From contig NZ_CP062948.1 in the NCBI RefSeq assembly GCF_014898175.1, positions 1,426,001-1,490,000 on the forward strand: DNA of 64,000 bases. Reading direction: 5' to 3'. Positions 18,099-26,094 of this stretch are shown in pieces. The DNA comes from Bifidobacterium lemurum. GTDB lineage: Bacteria; Actinomycetota; Actinomycetes; Actinomycetales; Bifidobacteriaceae. Made by a program: the position numbers and the translations under genes. The notes under the pieces are model-generated. The model was given only the letters and a program-made list of their open reading frames with translations, did no database searches and was not told the origin of the DNA. The stretch's first letter is position 1. Each line of letters begins with the position of its first letter.

Positions 18099-18845
18099 AT
18101 GGCGACGAAGATGTCGTTCATACAGAGCGTGAAGGCGCAGTTCTCCACCAAATCGCTGGTGTTGATCCCCATCGCGGTGGGCGTCAACCTGGTGGGAGGC
18201 ACGTTGTGCTCCACGCTGAAGCTCCCTTTGTTCCTCGACATGATAGGCACGATCGTGGTGGCCTGTCTGTCCGGTCCGTGGGTGGCCGCGTTGTGCGGTC
18301 TGCTCACGAACGTGTTCCTCGCGCTGGTGGCCAACCCGGTCAACCTGCCCTATGCGCTGGTCAGCGTGCTGTGCGGTCTGACCGTGGGCTATATGGTCCG
18401 CGCCGGACTGTTCAAGAAGATCTGGGGCGCGGTGCTCGTCTGGCTGGCGGTGACGCTGGTCAACGCGGTGAGCGCCTCTTTGGTGACCGTGTTCGTGTTC
18501 GGCGGCGCCACGGGCGTCAACGGCACCTCGTTGCTGACCGCCGCGCTGGTGGCCGCCATGCAGAACATCATCGTGTCGGTGTTCTCGTCGTCGATTCTGG
18601 AGAACCTCGTCGATAAGGGCATCGCCGTGCTGATCGCCTACTTCATCGTCAAGAAGGTGCCGCAGCGCTTCCTGAGCCAGTACGCGGCCGATTCGATGGG
18701 TGAGGCCGTCTCCGGCGAGATCGCGGACGACGAGGACGACGACGATGAGGATGATGAGGACGACCTCGACGATCTTCCGGCCCTCGAAACCGGAGCCGAG
18801 GCCGCGTCCGGCCCCGTCCCGTCGGGCGTGCGCGACGATAGGTAG
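18099..18845 (+). CDS. ECF transporter substrate-binding (S) subunit with acidic C-terminal tail
   Basis: The 248-residue membrane protein has about six hydrophobic helices and the S-subunit-like start LIPIAVGVNLVGGTLC followed by KLPLFLDMIGTIVVA. S subunits bind the substrate and topple in the membrane when driven by the T/A/A' module. Here T and both ATPases are encoded directly downstream, making a dedicated (group I) transporter. Residues about 207-225 form an almost pure Asp/Glu run (DDEDDDDEDDEDDLDD) that is not part of the fold. AGGAAGGA precedes the ATG. The substrate is unknown; the operon suggests a nucleoside or similar ribosyl compound. Confidence 0.85.
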   Translation: MATKMSFIQSVKAQFSTKSLVLIPIAVGVNLVGGTLCSTLKLPLFLDMIGTIVVACLSGPWVAALCGLLTNVFLALVANPVNLPYALVSVLCGLTVGYMVRAGLFKKIWGAVLVWLAVTLVNAVSASLVTVFVFGGATGVNGTSLLTAALVAAMQNIIVSVFSSSILENLVDKGIAVLIAYFIVKKVPQRFLSQYAADSMGEAVSGEIADDEDDDDEDDEDDLDDLPALETGAEAASGPVPSGVRDDR

Positions 18846-18854
18846 GTCGTCGCC

Positions 18855-19679
18855 ATGGCACAAGGCATCAACACCTTCGTCGAACGCGGCACGGTGATCG
18901 AACGGCTGAATCCGCTCACCAAAGTCGCCGCCGTGTTCGCCTTCGGCCTTGCCGCGCTGATCTGGCCCGATCCCTGGCTGGGGCTCGCGCTGATCGTCGT
19001 GGTGTTCGTGATCGCGTTCGTCGCGAAGATCGGGCCGTCCTTCACCAAGATCATGGTCGGCTTCGGCATCCCCATCACCGTGATGCTGATGTTCATCCAA
19101 GGTCTGTACAGCCCGAGGAACCGCACCGTCATCGCGGATTTCGGCTTCGCCCAGCTCGGGCTCGAGGGCGTGATGTACGCGGCCAAGATCATCGTCGTGG
19201 TGATGGTGTTCCTCGGCAGCTTCACCATCATGAACTCCACCACGTATGTGGGCAAACTCGTCGCCGCGCTCACCGGAACCGGAGTGAACGCCAAGGTCGG
19301 CTATCTGGTGCTCGCCAGCCTCAACGTCGTGCCGCAGATGCAGCGGCGCATGGCCGTCATCCAAGAGGCGCAAAGCGCCCGCGGCCTTGACGTGGGCGGC
19401 TCCCTGATCGACCGCGTCAAAGCCTCGCTGCCTCTGCTGGGGCCCGTGGTGATGTCCTCACTCACCGACGCGCAGGAACGCGGCATGACGCTGGAGACCC
19501 GCGGATTCGGCATCAAAGGCGTGAGGCAGACCAGTTATGTGCAGGTGGAGCGCACGCGCGCGGACCGTGTGGTCCGCATCGCGCTCGCGGTGTTCTTCAT
19601 CGCCGTCGTGGTGGTGAGCGCGCTCGCCTATGCCGGCGTCGTCACCCTGCCGGGCGACCTGACGGGAGGCTCCCGATGA
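18855..19679 (+). CDS. ecfT: ECF transporter transmembrane coupling (T) subunit
   Basis: The 274-residue protein begins 9 bp after the S-subunit stop. It shows the EcfT pattern: N-terminal FVERGTVIERLNPLTKVAAV, four or five membrane helices, and two coupling motifs of the Ala/Thr-Arg-Gly type (AQSARGLDVGG and TLETRGFG) that dock in the two ATPases. A last membrane helix ends the protein. The stop overlaps the next ATG by 4 bp, indicating coupled translation with the ATPase genes. Confidence 0.93.
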   Translation: MAQGINTFVERGTVIERLNPLTKVAAVFAFGLAALIWPDPWLGLALIVVVFVIAFVAKIGPSFTKIMVGFGIPITVMLMFIQGLYSPRNRTVIADFGFAQLGLEGVMYAAKIIVVVMVFLGSFTIMNSTTYVGKLVAALTGTGVNAKVGYLVLASLNVVPQMQRRMAVIQEAQSARGLDVGGSLIDRVKASLPLLGPVVMSSLTDAQERGMTLETRGFGIKGVRQTSYVQVERTRADRVVRIALAVFFIAVVVVSALAYAGVVTLPGDLTGGSR

Positions 19680-20524
19680 GCGGCATCGTATCCGTGCGTG
19701 ATTTCTCCTTCCGCTACCGCAGCGCCAAACGCCGCGCCGTGCGCGACCTGAGCTTCGACGTCGAGCAAGGCAGCTTCCTAAGCATCGTCGGCGCCAACGG
19801 TTCGGGCAAATCCACCCTCTGCAACGCGATGATCGGCCTGGTGCCGCATTATTTCGTCGGGCGGATGGCCGGTTCGATCACCGTGGACGGCAAGGATGTG
19901 GAATCCAGCGATATCGCCGACCTGTCGACCACCATCGGCCTGGTGTTCCAGAACCCGTTCAACCAGCTGAGCTACACGGCCGGCACCGTCGCCGAGGAGC
20001 TCGCCTATGGGCTGGGCAACCGCGGGGTGCCGCGCGAGGCCATGGTGGAGAAGGTCGAGCAGGTGGCCAAACTGATGCGCATCGACCACATCCTCGACAA
20101 GAATCCTCTGGAGCTTTCCGGCGGCCAGGTGCAGCGCGTGGCCTTCGGCTCGACGTTCATCATGGAGCCGAAGGTGCTGGTGCTCGACGAATGCACCACG
20201 CAGCTCGATCCGCTCGGCGGCGAGGAGATCTTCGACATCGTCAAGAGACTGAACGCCGACGGGGTCACCGTGATCATGGTGGACCACGATATGGAACGCG
20301 TGGCCCGTTACGCGGACAAGGTGCTGGTGCTCGACCGTGGCCGCATGGCCGCGTTCGGCGCGCCGCGGGAGGTGTTCGCCGATCCGGGCTTACCCGAGCG
20401 CGGCATCGACGTGCCCGATTATGTGCGGATTGGACGCGCCCTCGCCGAGGAGGGATACGACGTCGGCGAGCCGGCCGTCACCGAGGAGGAATGTGTGGAG
20501 CAGGTCAGGCGGGTGGTCGCATGA
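19676..20524 (+). CDS. ecfA: ECF transporter ATP-binding subunit A
   Basis: The 282-residue ABC ATPase has Walker A GANGSGKST, the Q loop in LVFQNPFNQ, a full signature ELSGGQVQRVAFGS, Walker B VLVLDECTTQLDP and the switch His in MVDHDME. The Walker B extension reads DEC where DEP is usual. It overlaps both neighbours by 4 bp (ATGA). It forms a heterodimer with the next gene product to power the S/T membrane pair. Confidence 0.93.
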   Translation: MSGIVSVRDFSFRYRSAKRRAVRDLSFDVEQGSFLSIVGANGSGKSTLCNAMIGLVPHYFVGRMAGSITVDGKDVESSDIADLSTTIGLVFQNPFNQLSYTAGTVAEELAYGLGNRGVPREAMVEKVEQVAKLMRIDHILDKNPLELSGGQVQRVAFGSTFIMEPKVLVLDECTTQLDPLGGEEIFDIVKRLNADGVTVIMVDHDMERVARYADKVLVLDRGRMAAFGAPREVFADPGLPERGIDVPDYVRIGRALAEEGYDVGEPAVTEEECVEQVRRVVA

Positions 20525-21354
20525 GAATGGAAATCGACAATCTCGTCCACGCCTATCCGACCGGAGAGAAAGCGTTGCGCGGGGTGAGCCTGGTGCTGGA
20601 AGGCGACGAACCGGTGGCCATCATCGGGCAGAACGGCGCCGGCAAAACCACGCTGGTCAAGCATTTCAACGGTATCCTGCGCCCCACGGAGGGCCATGTG
20701 CGCATCGACGGCGTGGATATCACGGAACGCAGCACCGCGCAATGGTCCCGTGAGGTAGGCTACGTGTTCCAGAATCCGGACGACCAGCTCTTCCTCGATT
20801 CGGTGCGCAAGGAGCTCGCGTTCGGACCCGAGCGGATGGGCGTCGGAGCGGACGAGATCGACAGGCGCGTGCGGCGCGTCGCCGATCTGGTCGGACTGGG
20901 CAAAAAGCTCGACACGCACCCCTTCGACCTCTCCGCGGCGGAGAAGAAATTCTGCACCATCGGCGCGGTGCTGGCCATGGAGCCCAAAGCGGTGGTGTTC
21001 GACGAACCCACCTGCGGGCAGGACCTGCGCGGCAATCGGCGACTCGCCTACATCATCGCGTCGCTGAAGGCGGCCGGCGTGCTGTGCGTCACCATCAGCC
21101 ACGATATGAAATTCGTGACCACGCACTTCCCGCGGGTCATCGTCATGTGCCAGGGGCAGGTGCTGATGGACGGGCCCGCGCGGCGGGTGTTCGCGGATGC
21201 GGACACGCTCGCCCGTTCGTTCGTCACGCCGCCGCCGATCACCAGAGTGGCCGCGCAGGCGGGCCTCGGCGACACGGTGTTCACCGTGCCGGCCTTTATG
21301 AATGCCGTCCGTGAGGCGAACGCCGCACGGGAAACCACAAGGGAAAGGATCTGA
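20521..21354 (+). CDS. ecfA2: ECF transporter ATP-binding subunit A' with degenerate signature motif
   Basis: The 277-residue product starts at ATG 20521, overlapping the previous stop. Walker A is GQNGAGKTT, Walker B is AVVFDEPTCGQD and the switch His is present (ISHDMK). The ABC signature that should read LSGGQ is LSAAEKK (residues 137-143), losing both glycines and the glutamine. In a heterodimer this would cripple one of the two composite ATP sites, as in asymmetric ABC exporters. The partner subunit keeps a normal LSGGQ, so the transporter probably hydrolyses ATP at one site only; that is inference. Confidence 0.92.
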   Translation: MRMEIDNLVHAYPTGEKALRGVSLVLEGDEPVAIIGQNGAGKTTLVKHFNGILRPTEGHVRIDGVDITERSTAQWSREVGYVFQNPDDQLFLDSVRKELAFGPERMGVGADEIDRRVRRVADLVGLGKKLDTHPFDLSAAEKKFCTIGAVLAMEPKAVVFDEPTCGQDLRGNRRLAYIIASLKAAGVLCVTISHDMKFVTTHFPRVIVMCQGQVLMDGPARRVFADADTLARSFVTPPPITRVAAQAGLGDTVFTVPAFMNAVREANAARETTRERI

Positions 21355-21355
21355 C

Positions 21356-22057
21356 ATGGCCGACGTCATCGCGCAGATTTATGGAATCAGAACCGTCGAA
21401 GACGCCCGTATGGTGATCGACATGGGCGGCGAGCATATCGGTGTGAGCTATGGGCATGTCAAGCACACGCCCGGCCAGCTGACCTGCGAGCAGGCGAAGG
21501 AGATCTTCGACGGCGTGCAGCCCGAGGCCGTGCGCATCGGACTGACCTGCTCCGAGGACATCGAGGAGATCACCGAGGATCTCAAGGCCGCCATGCCCGA
21601 CGTGCTCCACCTCTCCGGCGACATCGAAGGCATCTCGCCCGAGCAGGTGGCCGAGCTCAAAAGCCGCTTCCCCGGGCTCAAAATCATGCAGGCGATGCCC
21701 GTGCTCGCCGGCGTGCCGTTGGAGAGCCAGAAGGTGATGCAGTATGTGCGCGACTACGAGCCGGTCTCCGACTTCTTCCTGATCGACACCAAGGCGCCCG
21801 ACGCCGGAGACATCGGCGCCACCGGCCTGACCCATGACCGCGCCATCGACAAGGCGATCATCGACTCCACCAAGGTCAAATGCATCATCGCCGGCGGTCT
21901 CGACGCGTCGAATGTGGGCGAGGCCATCTACGCCACGAATCCCTACGGCGTCGATTCCTTCAGCCTGACCAACTACGACGACGAGCGCGCCGATACGCTG
22001 CGTTGCAAGGATCCGGCCAAGGTGGAGGCGTTCATCAAGGCGGCCAAGAATGCCTGA
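21356..22057 (+). CDS. TrpF-like (phosphoribosylanthranilate isomerase family) TIM barrel lacking the catalytic Cys
   Basis: The 233-residue protein starts 1 bp after the ATPase gene. It aligns end to end with TrpF: IYGIRTVEDARMVIDMGGEH corresponds to the CGIT...EDA start, LIDTK to the strand with the general acid, IIAGGLDASNV to the phosphate site and KDPAKVEAFIKAAK to the last helix. The general-acid Asp is kept (D144). The general-base Cys (Cys7 in Thermotoga TrpF) is replaced by Tyr9, and the end of TrpF's VDVSSGVE strand reads DSFSLTN. It is therefore unlikely to be the tryptophan enzyme. A phosphosugar isomerase or related role in the surrounding catabolic operon is more likely. Confidence 0.75.
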   Translation: MADVIAQIYGIRTVEDARMVIDMGGEHIGVSYGHVKHTPGQLTCEQAKEIFDGVQPEAVRIGLTCSEDIEEITEDLKAAMPDVLHLSGDIEGISPEQVAELKSRFPGLKIMQAMPVLAGVPLESQKVMQYVRDYEPVSDFFLIDTKAPDAGDIGATGLTHDRAIDKAIIDSTKVKCIIAGGLDASNVGEAIYATNPYGVDSFSLTNYDDERADTLRCKDPAKVEAFIKAAKNA

Positions 22058-23033
22058 GCCGCAAGTCGTCGTGGTCGGCGATGCGAACGTCGACATCATC
22101 GTCCCCTACCCGCGCTTCCTCAACGAGGAACGCACGCGGGTCGAATATCCCACGCCCGAGATCCAAGGCGGCGGCACCTCGGCCAACACCGCGGTGGCGC
22201 TCGCCCGACTCGGCGTCGACACGATGTTCGTCGGAACGGTGGGGGACGACCAATACGGCGCGTTCGTGCGCCGCGACCTGGTCGAGGCCGGCGTGGACGT
22301 GACCGGTCTGGTCACCGACTCCTCGCTGAACACCGTGGGCGTGTTCGCCTTCGTGGACGAGCGGGGCGAACGCTACCTGTGGGGGTGGCCGCGCGCCGAC
22401 CAGAGCTTCAAGGTGATCGACCCGCAGTACGTGCCGATGCATGCTGTGCGCTCGGCGGCCTGGGTACATTCCTCGGGGATGTCGCTGACCTACCCGACCT
22501 CCGCGCGCGAAAGCATCATCGCCATCTTCCGCGAGGCCCGCGAGGCCGGCGTGACCACTTCGCTGGATCTGAACCTGCGCGTCGACGACGGCGCGCTCGA
22601 TCCGGACTTCGCCGAGGCGCTGCGCGACATCATGCCGTATGTCGCGGTGCTGCTCGGCTCCGGACCCGACGAATTCGCCTATCTCGGCGAAGGCGACTGG
22701 CTGGAGAACGCCAGGGCCTTGGCGGTGGACGGCCGCGTGGTGATCGCCCGCGACGGCGCGAACGGCTCCATCGCCTTCGCCGACGGACGCTCGATCAACG
22801 CTCCGGCGTTCCATGTCGAGGTCGGCGACACCATCGGCGCCGGCGACGTCTACAACGCCGGATTCATCCGCGCCCGTCTCGAGGGGCGCGGCCTGGAACG
22901 CGCGCTGGTCGAAGGCAACGCGGTCTCCGCGTACAAGGTGGAGCGTAAGGGCGCGCGCAGCACGCCCGACGCCGCCGAACTCGAACTGTTTCTCACCCAA
23001 CACGACAACAAGGAGGTACCCATCCATGAGTGA
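22050..23033 (+). CDS. PfkB/ribokinase-family sugar kinase
   Basis: The 327-residue cytoplasmic kinase overlaps its upstream neighbour by 8 bp. It starts VVVVGDANVDIIVPYPRF and has the first PfkB signature region GGGTSANTAVALARLG and the second, DTIGAGDVYNAGF, with catalytic Asp266. It phosphorylates a sugar or nucleoside with ATP. Next to a nucleoside hydrolase the obvious substrate is ribose or deoxyribose, but an intact nucleoside (as in nucleoside kinases of this family) is also possible. It is a second kinase in the cluster besides the one fused to the regulator. Confidence 0.9.
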   Translation: MPEPQVVVVGDANVDIIVPYPRFLNEERTRVEYPTPEIQGGGTSANTAVALARLGVDTMFVGTVGDDQYGAFVRRDLVEAGVDVTGLVTDSSLNTVGVFAFVDERGERYLWGWPRADQSFKVIDPQYVPMHAVRSAAWVHSSGMSLTYPTSARESIIAIFREAREAGVTTSLDLNLRVDDGALDPDFAEALRDIMPYVAVLLGSGPDEFAYLGEGDWLENARALAVDGRVVIARDGANGSIAFADGRSINAPAFHVEVGDTIGAGDVYNAGFIRARLEGRGLERALVEGNAVSAYKVERKGARSTPDAAELELFLTQHDNKEVPIHE

Positions 23034-24009
23034 CAAGAAGAAAGTCATCCTCGACTGCGATCCCGGGCACGACGACGCGTTCGGCATCATGCTCGCCGTG
23101 CAGCATCTCGACGTGCTCGGCCTGACCACCATCGGCGGCAACAGCCCGCTGGAGAACGTGACCACCAACGCCTTGAAGGTGCTGGAGGTGCTGGGCGCCG
23201 CCGACGACATCGGCGTCTACCCCGGCCACAGCTGCCCGATGGTCGCGCCGCTGGTCACCGCGCCGCAATTCCACGGCGAAACCGGCATGGACGGCCCCGT
23301 GCTGCCAGACCCGGTCCACGCCCCGCAGCCGAAGCACGCCGTCGACTTCATCGTCGAGACGGTGATGTCCACCGACGACGTGACCCTGATTGCCACCGGC
23401 CCGCTGACCAACATCGCCGCGGCGATCAACCGCGAGCCGCGCATCGTGGAACGCGTCAAGGAGCTGTGCATCATGGGCGGATCCGTGACCTACGGCAACT
23501 GGACCCCCGCGGCGGAATTCAACATCTTCGTCGACCCCGAAGCGGCCTCGCGCGTGTTCAACTCCGGCATGCACGTCAAGATGACCGGCATCAACCTGAC
23601 CCGGCAGTGCAACCTGACGGGCGAGCATGTGGCCGAATTCCGCCGGATCGGCACCAAGGCCGCCCTGCTGGCCGCCGACCTGACCGATTTCTTCATCGGC
23701 ACCTGCGCGGAGGAATCCGAGCTGACCGGCGCCACCATGCACGACGCCTGCGCCGTGGCGTGGATCGTCAAGCCGGAGCTCATCAAGTCCGTGCCGATGC
23801 ATATCGACATCGAACTCGACGGCAGGCTCACTCGCGGCATGACCGTGTGCGACTACCGCCATCTGCGCGGCGAGGCTCCCGAGGTCGACCTGGAGCGCAC
23901 GCCCACCATGGACTTCCGCGGGGAGAAGCCGAACGCCGAGGCCGCCCTCGAACTCGACTTCCCCGGATTCGTGGAACTGCTCAACACCACGCTTGAGCGT
24001 TACGACTAA
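23026..24009 (+). CDS. Inosine/uridine-preferring nucleoside hydrolase family protein
   Basis: The 327-residue product starts at ATG 23026, 8 bp inside the kinase gene and behind AAGGAGG. The calcium-binding motif at the N-terminus reads DCDPGHDDAFG (residues 10-20; DTDPGxDDA in the family). Conserved TTIGGNSPLENVTTNAL and the later FNIFVDPEAA segment, where the substrate ribose is held, are present. Such enzymes hydrolyse nucleosides to base and ribose in the cytoplasm. It is the strongest hint to the substrate class of the ECF transporter encoded upstream. Nucleobase preference cannot be read from sequence. Confidence 0.92.
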   Translation: MSDKKKVILDCDPGHDDAFGIMLAVQHLDVLGLTTIGGNSPLENVTTNALKVLEVLGAADDIGVYPGHSCPMVAPLVTAPQFHGETGMDGPVLPDPVHAPQPKHAVDFIVETVMSTDDVTLIATGPLTNIAAAINREPRIVERVKELCIMGGSVTYGNWTPAAEFNIFVDPEAASRVFNSGMHVKMTGINLTRQCNLTGEHVAEFRRIGTKAALLAADLTDFFIGTCAEESELTGATMHDACAVAWIVKPELIKSVPMHIDIELDGRLTRGMTVCDYRHLRGEAPEVDLERTPTMDFRGEKPNAEAALELDFPGFVELLNTTLERYD

Positions 24010-24034
24010 ACGTACCCCTCCCTTCCTCCCAACA

Positions 24035-24101
24035 GGATGGTTCCGCCGGCGGTCCGGCGTCATGTGTTGGTTCGCCTCCAGGGCATCCGGCGGAACCGTC
24101 C
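24035..24101 (+). promoter_or_regulatory. Intra-operon hairpin
   Basis: GGATGGTTCCGCCGG (24035-24049) pairs with CCGGCGGAACCGTCC (24087-24101) with one G-U pair. It lies in the only sizeable gap (135 bp) of the cluster, between the nucleoside hydrolase and the HAD gene, with no U-run behind it. It may partly terminate the transcript or protect the upstream mRNA end. Confidence 0.5.
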
Positions 24102-24144
24102 ATCCCTCCCCATCCCGATCATCCGATCCGAAAGGAGCCGTGAT

Positions 24145-24816
24145 ATGGCCTACCGACTGGTGCTTTGGGATTTCGACGGCACCCTGGCCGACACCGGCGC
24201 CGACGTATGGCGTTCGCTCGCATGGGCGGCCCGCAGCTGCGGCGGCGCGCTTCCCGACTCCTTCATGGCCGACGACCGCAACCTGGGCCTCAGCGTGGCC
24301 GAAATCCACCGGCGGATCGAACCCTATCCGGGCGACGGCTCGCTCGACCGGTACGACCGTCTGGTGACCACGCACTACCGTGGGATCACCGACTATCCGT
24401 CCACCGCGCTGTACCCGGGCATCGAGGCGCTGCTGCGCGACCTGCACGGGCTGGGCGTCGTCAACCATATCGTGACCCACAAGCCGCGGCAGGCGCTGGA
24501 ACGCATCCTCGCCATCAAAGGATGGACCGGATTGTTCGAAGGATGGGATTGCGCCGACCAGTACGACGACGGCTCCCCGTCACTGCTCAAAACGTTGATG
24601 GTGCGCTCGGTGATGGAGCGTCGCGGCGCCGACCCCGCAGACACGGTGATGGTCGGCGACACGTTCGGCGACATCGTCGCGGCCAGGGCCAACGGCATCG
24701 ACTCCATCGCCGTCACCTATGGCGACGGCGACGCGGAGCTTCTGCGCGACAGCCGCCCCACCCACTGCGTCGACGGCGTGGACGAACTGGCGGACACCAT
24801 AAGGAAAGGATTATAG
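24145..24816 (+). CDS. HAD-family phosphatase (phosphoglycolate phosphatase-like)
   Basis: The 223-residue protein starts at ATG 24145 behind AAAGGAG. The HAD motifs are visible: DFDGTLADT (Asp9 nucleophile, Asp11), the Thr/Ser motif in VTHKPRQAL, and VMVGDTFGDIVAARANG for the metal-binding acidic pair. A helical cap follows motif I. It should remove phosphate from a small phosphorylated metabolite, most likely an intermediate of this operon. The stop is immediately followed by the ATG of the dehydrogenase gene, with no spacer. Confidence 0.88.
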   Translation: MAYRLVLWDFDGTLADTGADVWRSLAWAARSCGGALPDSFMADDRNLGLSVAEIHRRIEPYPGDGSLDRYDRLVTTHYRGITDYPSTALYPGIEALLRDLHGLGVVNHIVTHKPRQALERILAIKGWTGLFEGWDCADQYDDGSPSLLKTLMVRSVMERRGADPADTVMVGDTFGDIVAARANGIDSIAVTYGDGDAELLRDSRPTHCVDGVDELADTIRKGL

Positions 24817-26007
24817 ATGTTCCAGGATTTCAGCATCCGCATCGGCACCGAATTCGTGTTCGGACGCGACGTCGAACGCGAAGCCGGACCGCGTCTGGCC
24901 GCGATGGGCGCGCATACCGTGCTGGTCCACCACGACGGCGGCGCGTACCTGGAGGCCAACGGTCTGCTCGACGCCGTGCGCGACAGCCTGCGCGGCGCGG
25001 GACTCGACGTCGTGGAGCTGGGCGGAGTGCGTCCCAATCCGCGTTTGACCCTGGTGCGCGAGGGCGTGGCGCTCGCCGTCGAGCGCGGCGTGGACGCGGT
25101 GCTCGCCATCGGCGGAGGCAGCGTCATCGATTCGGCCAAGGCCATCGCGCTCGGCGCGGCCGACCCCGAGATCGACGTGTGGGACTACTTCACCGGCGCG
25201 GCCGCCGCGAAACGCACCCTTCCGGTCGCCGTGGTGCTGACGGTGCCGGCCTCGGGCAGCGAATCCAGCCAGGTCACCGTGATCAACAACGAGGAGGAGC
25301 ATCTCAAGCTCCTCGTCTCCGACCCGGTGGCGCGGCCCGCGCTGGCGCTGATGAACCCGGCCCTGTCCGCCACATTGCCGGCGTACCCCACCGCCTGCGG
25401 CATCGTGGACATGTTCTCGCACATCTGCGAGCGGTACTTCTGCGCCGACGAGGAGTTCGGCGTCATCGACCGCATGGCCGAGGGCGCGCTGCGCACGCTG
25501 GTGGACGTCGCCCCGCGCTGCCTCGCCGACCTGACGGACTACGAATGTCGCGCGCAGATCATGTGGATCTCCACCATCGCCCAAAACAACACCCTGGGCG
25601 TCGGCCGGGACCAGGACTGGGGCACCCACACCATCGCCAACGAGCTGAGCGCGCTGTACGACACCCCGCACGGCGCGACGCTCTCCATCATCATGGGCCC
25701 GTGGATGCGCGTGGCTTCCGAGCGCGCGCCGCGCCGCTTCGCCCGGTACGCGCAGGAGGTGTTCGGCGTGCGCAACGAGACGATGAGCAACGCCGACCTG
25801 GCGCGGCGGGGCATCGAGGCCACGGAGGACTTCTTCCGCTCGTTGGGCATGCCCACGTCGTTCGCCGCCCTCGATCTGCCGCGCGACGGCGTGGAACGCA
25901 TGCTCGACAACATCGCGTTCTACGGTCCGGACGACTCCATCGGATCGGTGGCGCGGCTGGACCGAGACGACTGCAGGCGGGTGTTCGAACTCGCCTTCGG
26001 TCGATGA
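24817..26007 (+). CDS. Iron-containing alcohol dehydrogenase (group III)
   Basis: The 396-residue enzyme has the NAD(P)-binding motif GGGSVIDSAKAIALG and a catalytic half carrying the metal ligands: Asp and His in CGIVDMFSHICE, and His in YDTPHGATLSIIMG. It resembles butanol/lactaldehyde-type dehydrogenases, which reduce an aldehyde or oxidise an alcohol with NAD(P)H. It is directly coupled to the HAD phosphatase gene, suggesting a phosphatase-then-reductase sequence that disposes of a small aldehyde. An antisense frame of more than 900 codons across this and the next gene is a GC artefact. Confidence 0.92.
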   Translation: MFQDFSIRIGTEFVFGRDVEREAGPRLAAMGAHTVLVHHDGGAYLEANGLLDAVRDSLRGAGLDVVELGGVRPNPRLTLVREGVALAVERGVDAVLAIGGGSVIDSAKAIALGAADPEIDVWDYFTGAAAAKRTLPVAVVLTVPASGSESSQVTVINNEEEHLKLLVSDPVARPALALMNPALSATLPAYPTACGIVDMFSHICERYFCADEEFGVIDRMAEGALRTLVDVAPRCLADLTDYECRAQIMWISTIAQNNTLGVGRDQDWGTHTIANELSALYDTPHGATLSIIMGPWMRVASERAPRRFARYAQEVFGVRNETMSNADLARRGIEATEDFFRSLGMPTSFAALDLPRDGVERMLDNIAFYGPDDSIGSVARLDRDDCRRVFELAFGR

Positions 26008-26094
26008 AAGATAACCAGATGTGTCCGTGAGGGGTCGACGCAGACCGACCTGGCGGACGTAGCAATCCCCATCACCAATAGAAAGGATAGGGAA

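Noticed and set aside
17994..19373. A 459-codon minus-strand frame opposite the ECF S and T genes
   Set aside because: Extremely His/Arg/Asp-rich, the mirror of membrane-protein codons; no ribosome site.
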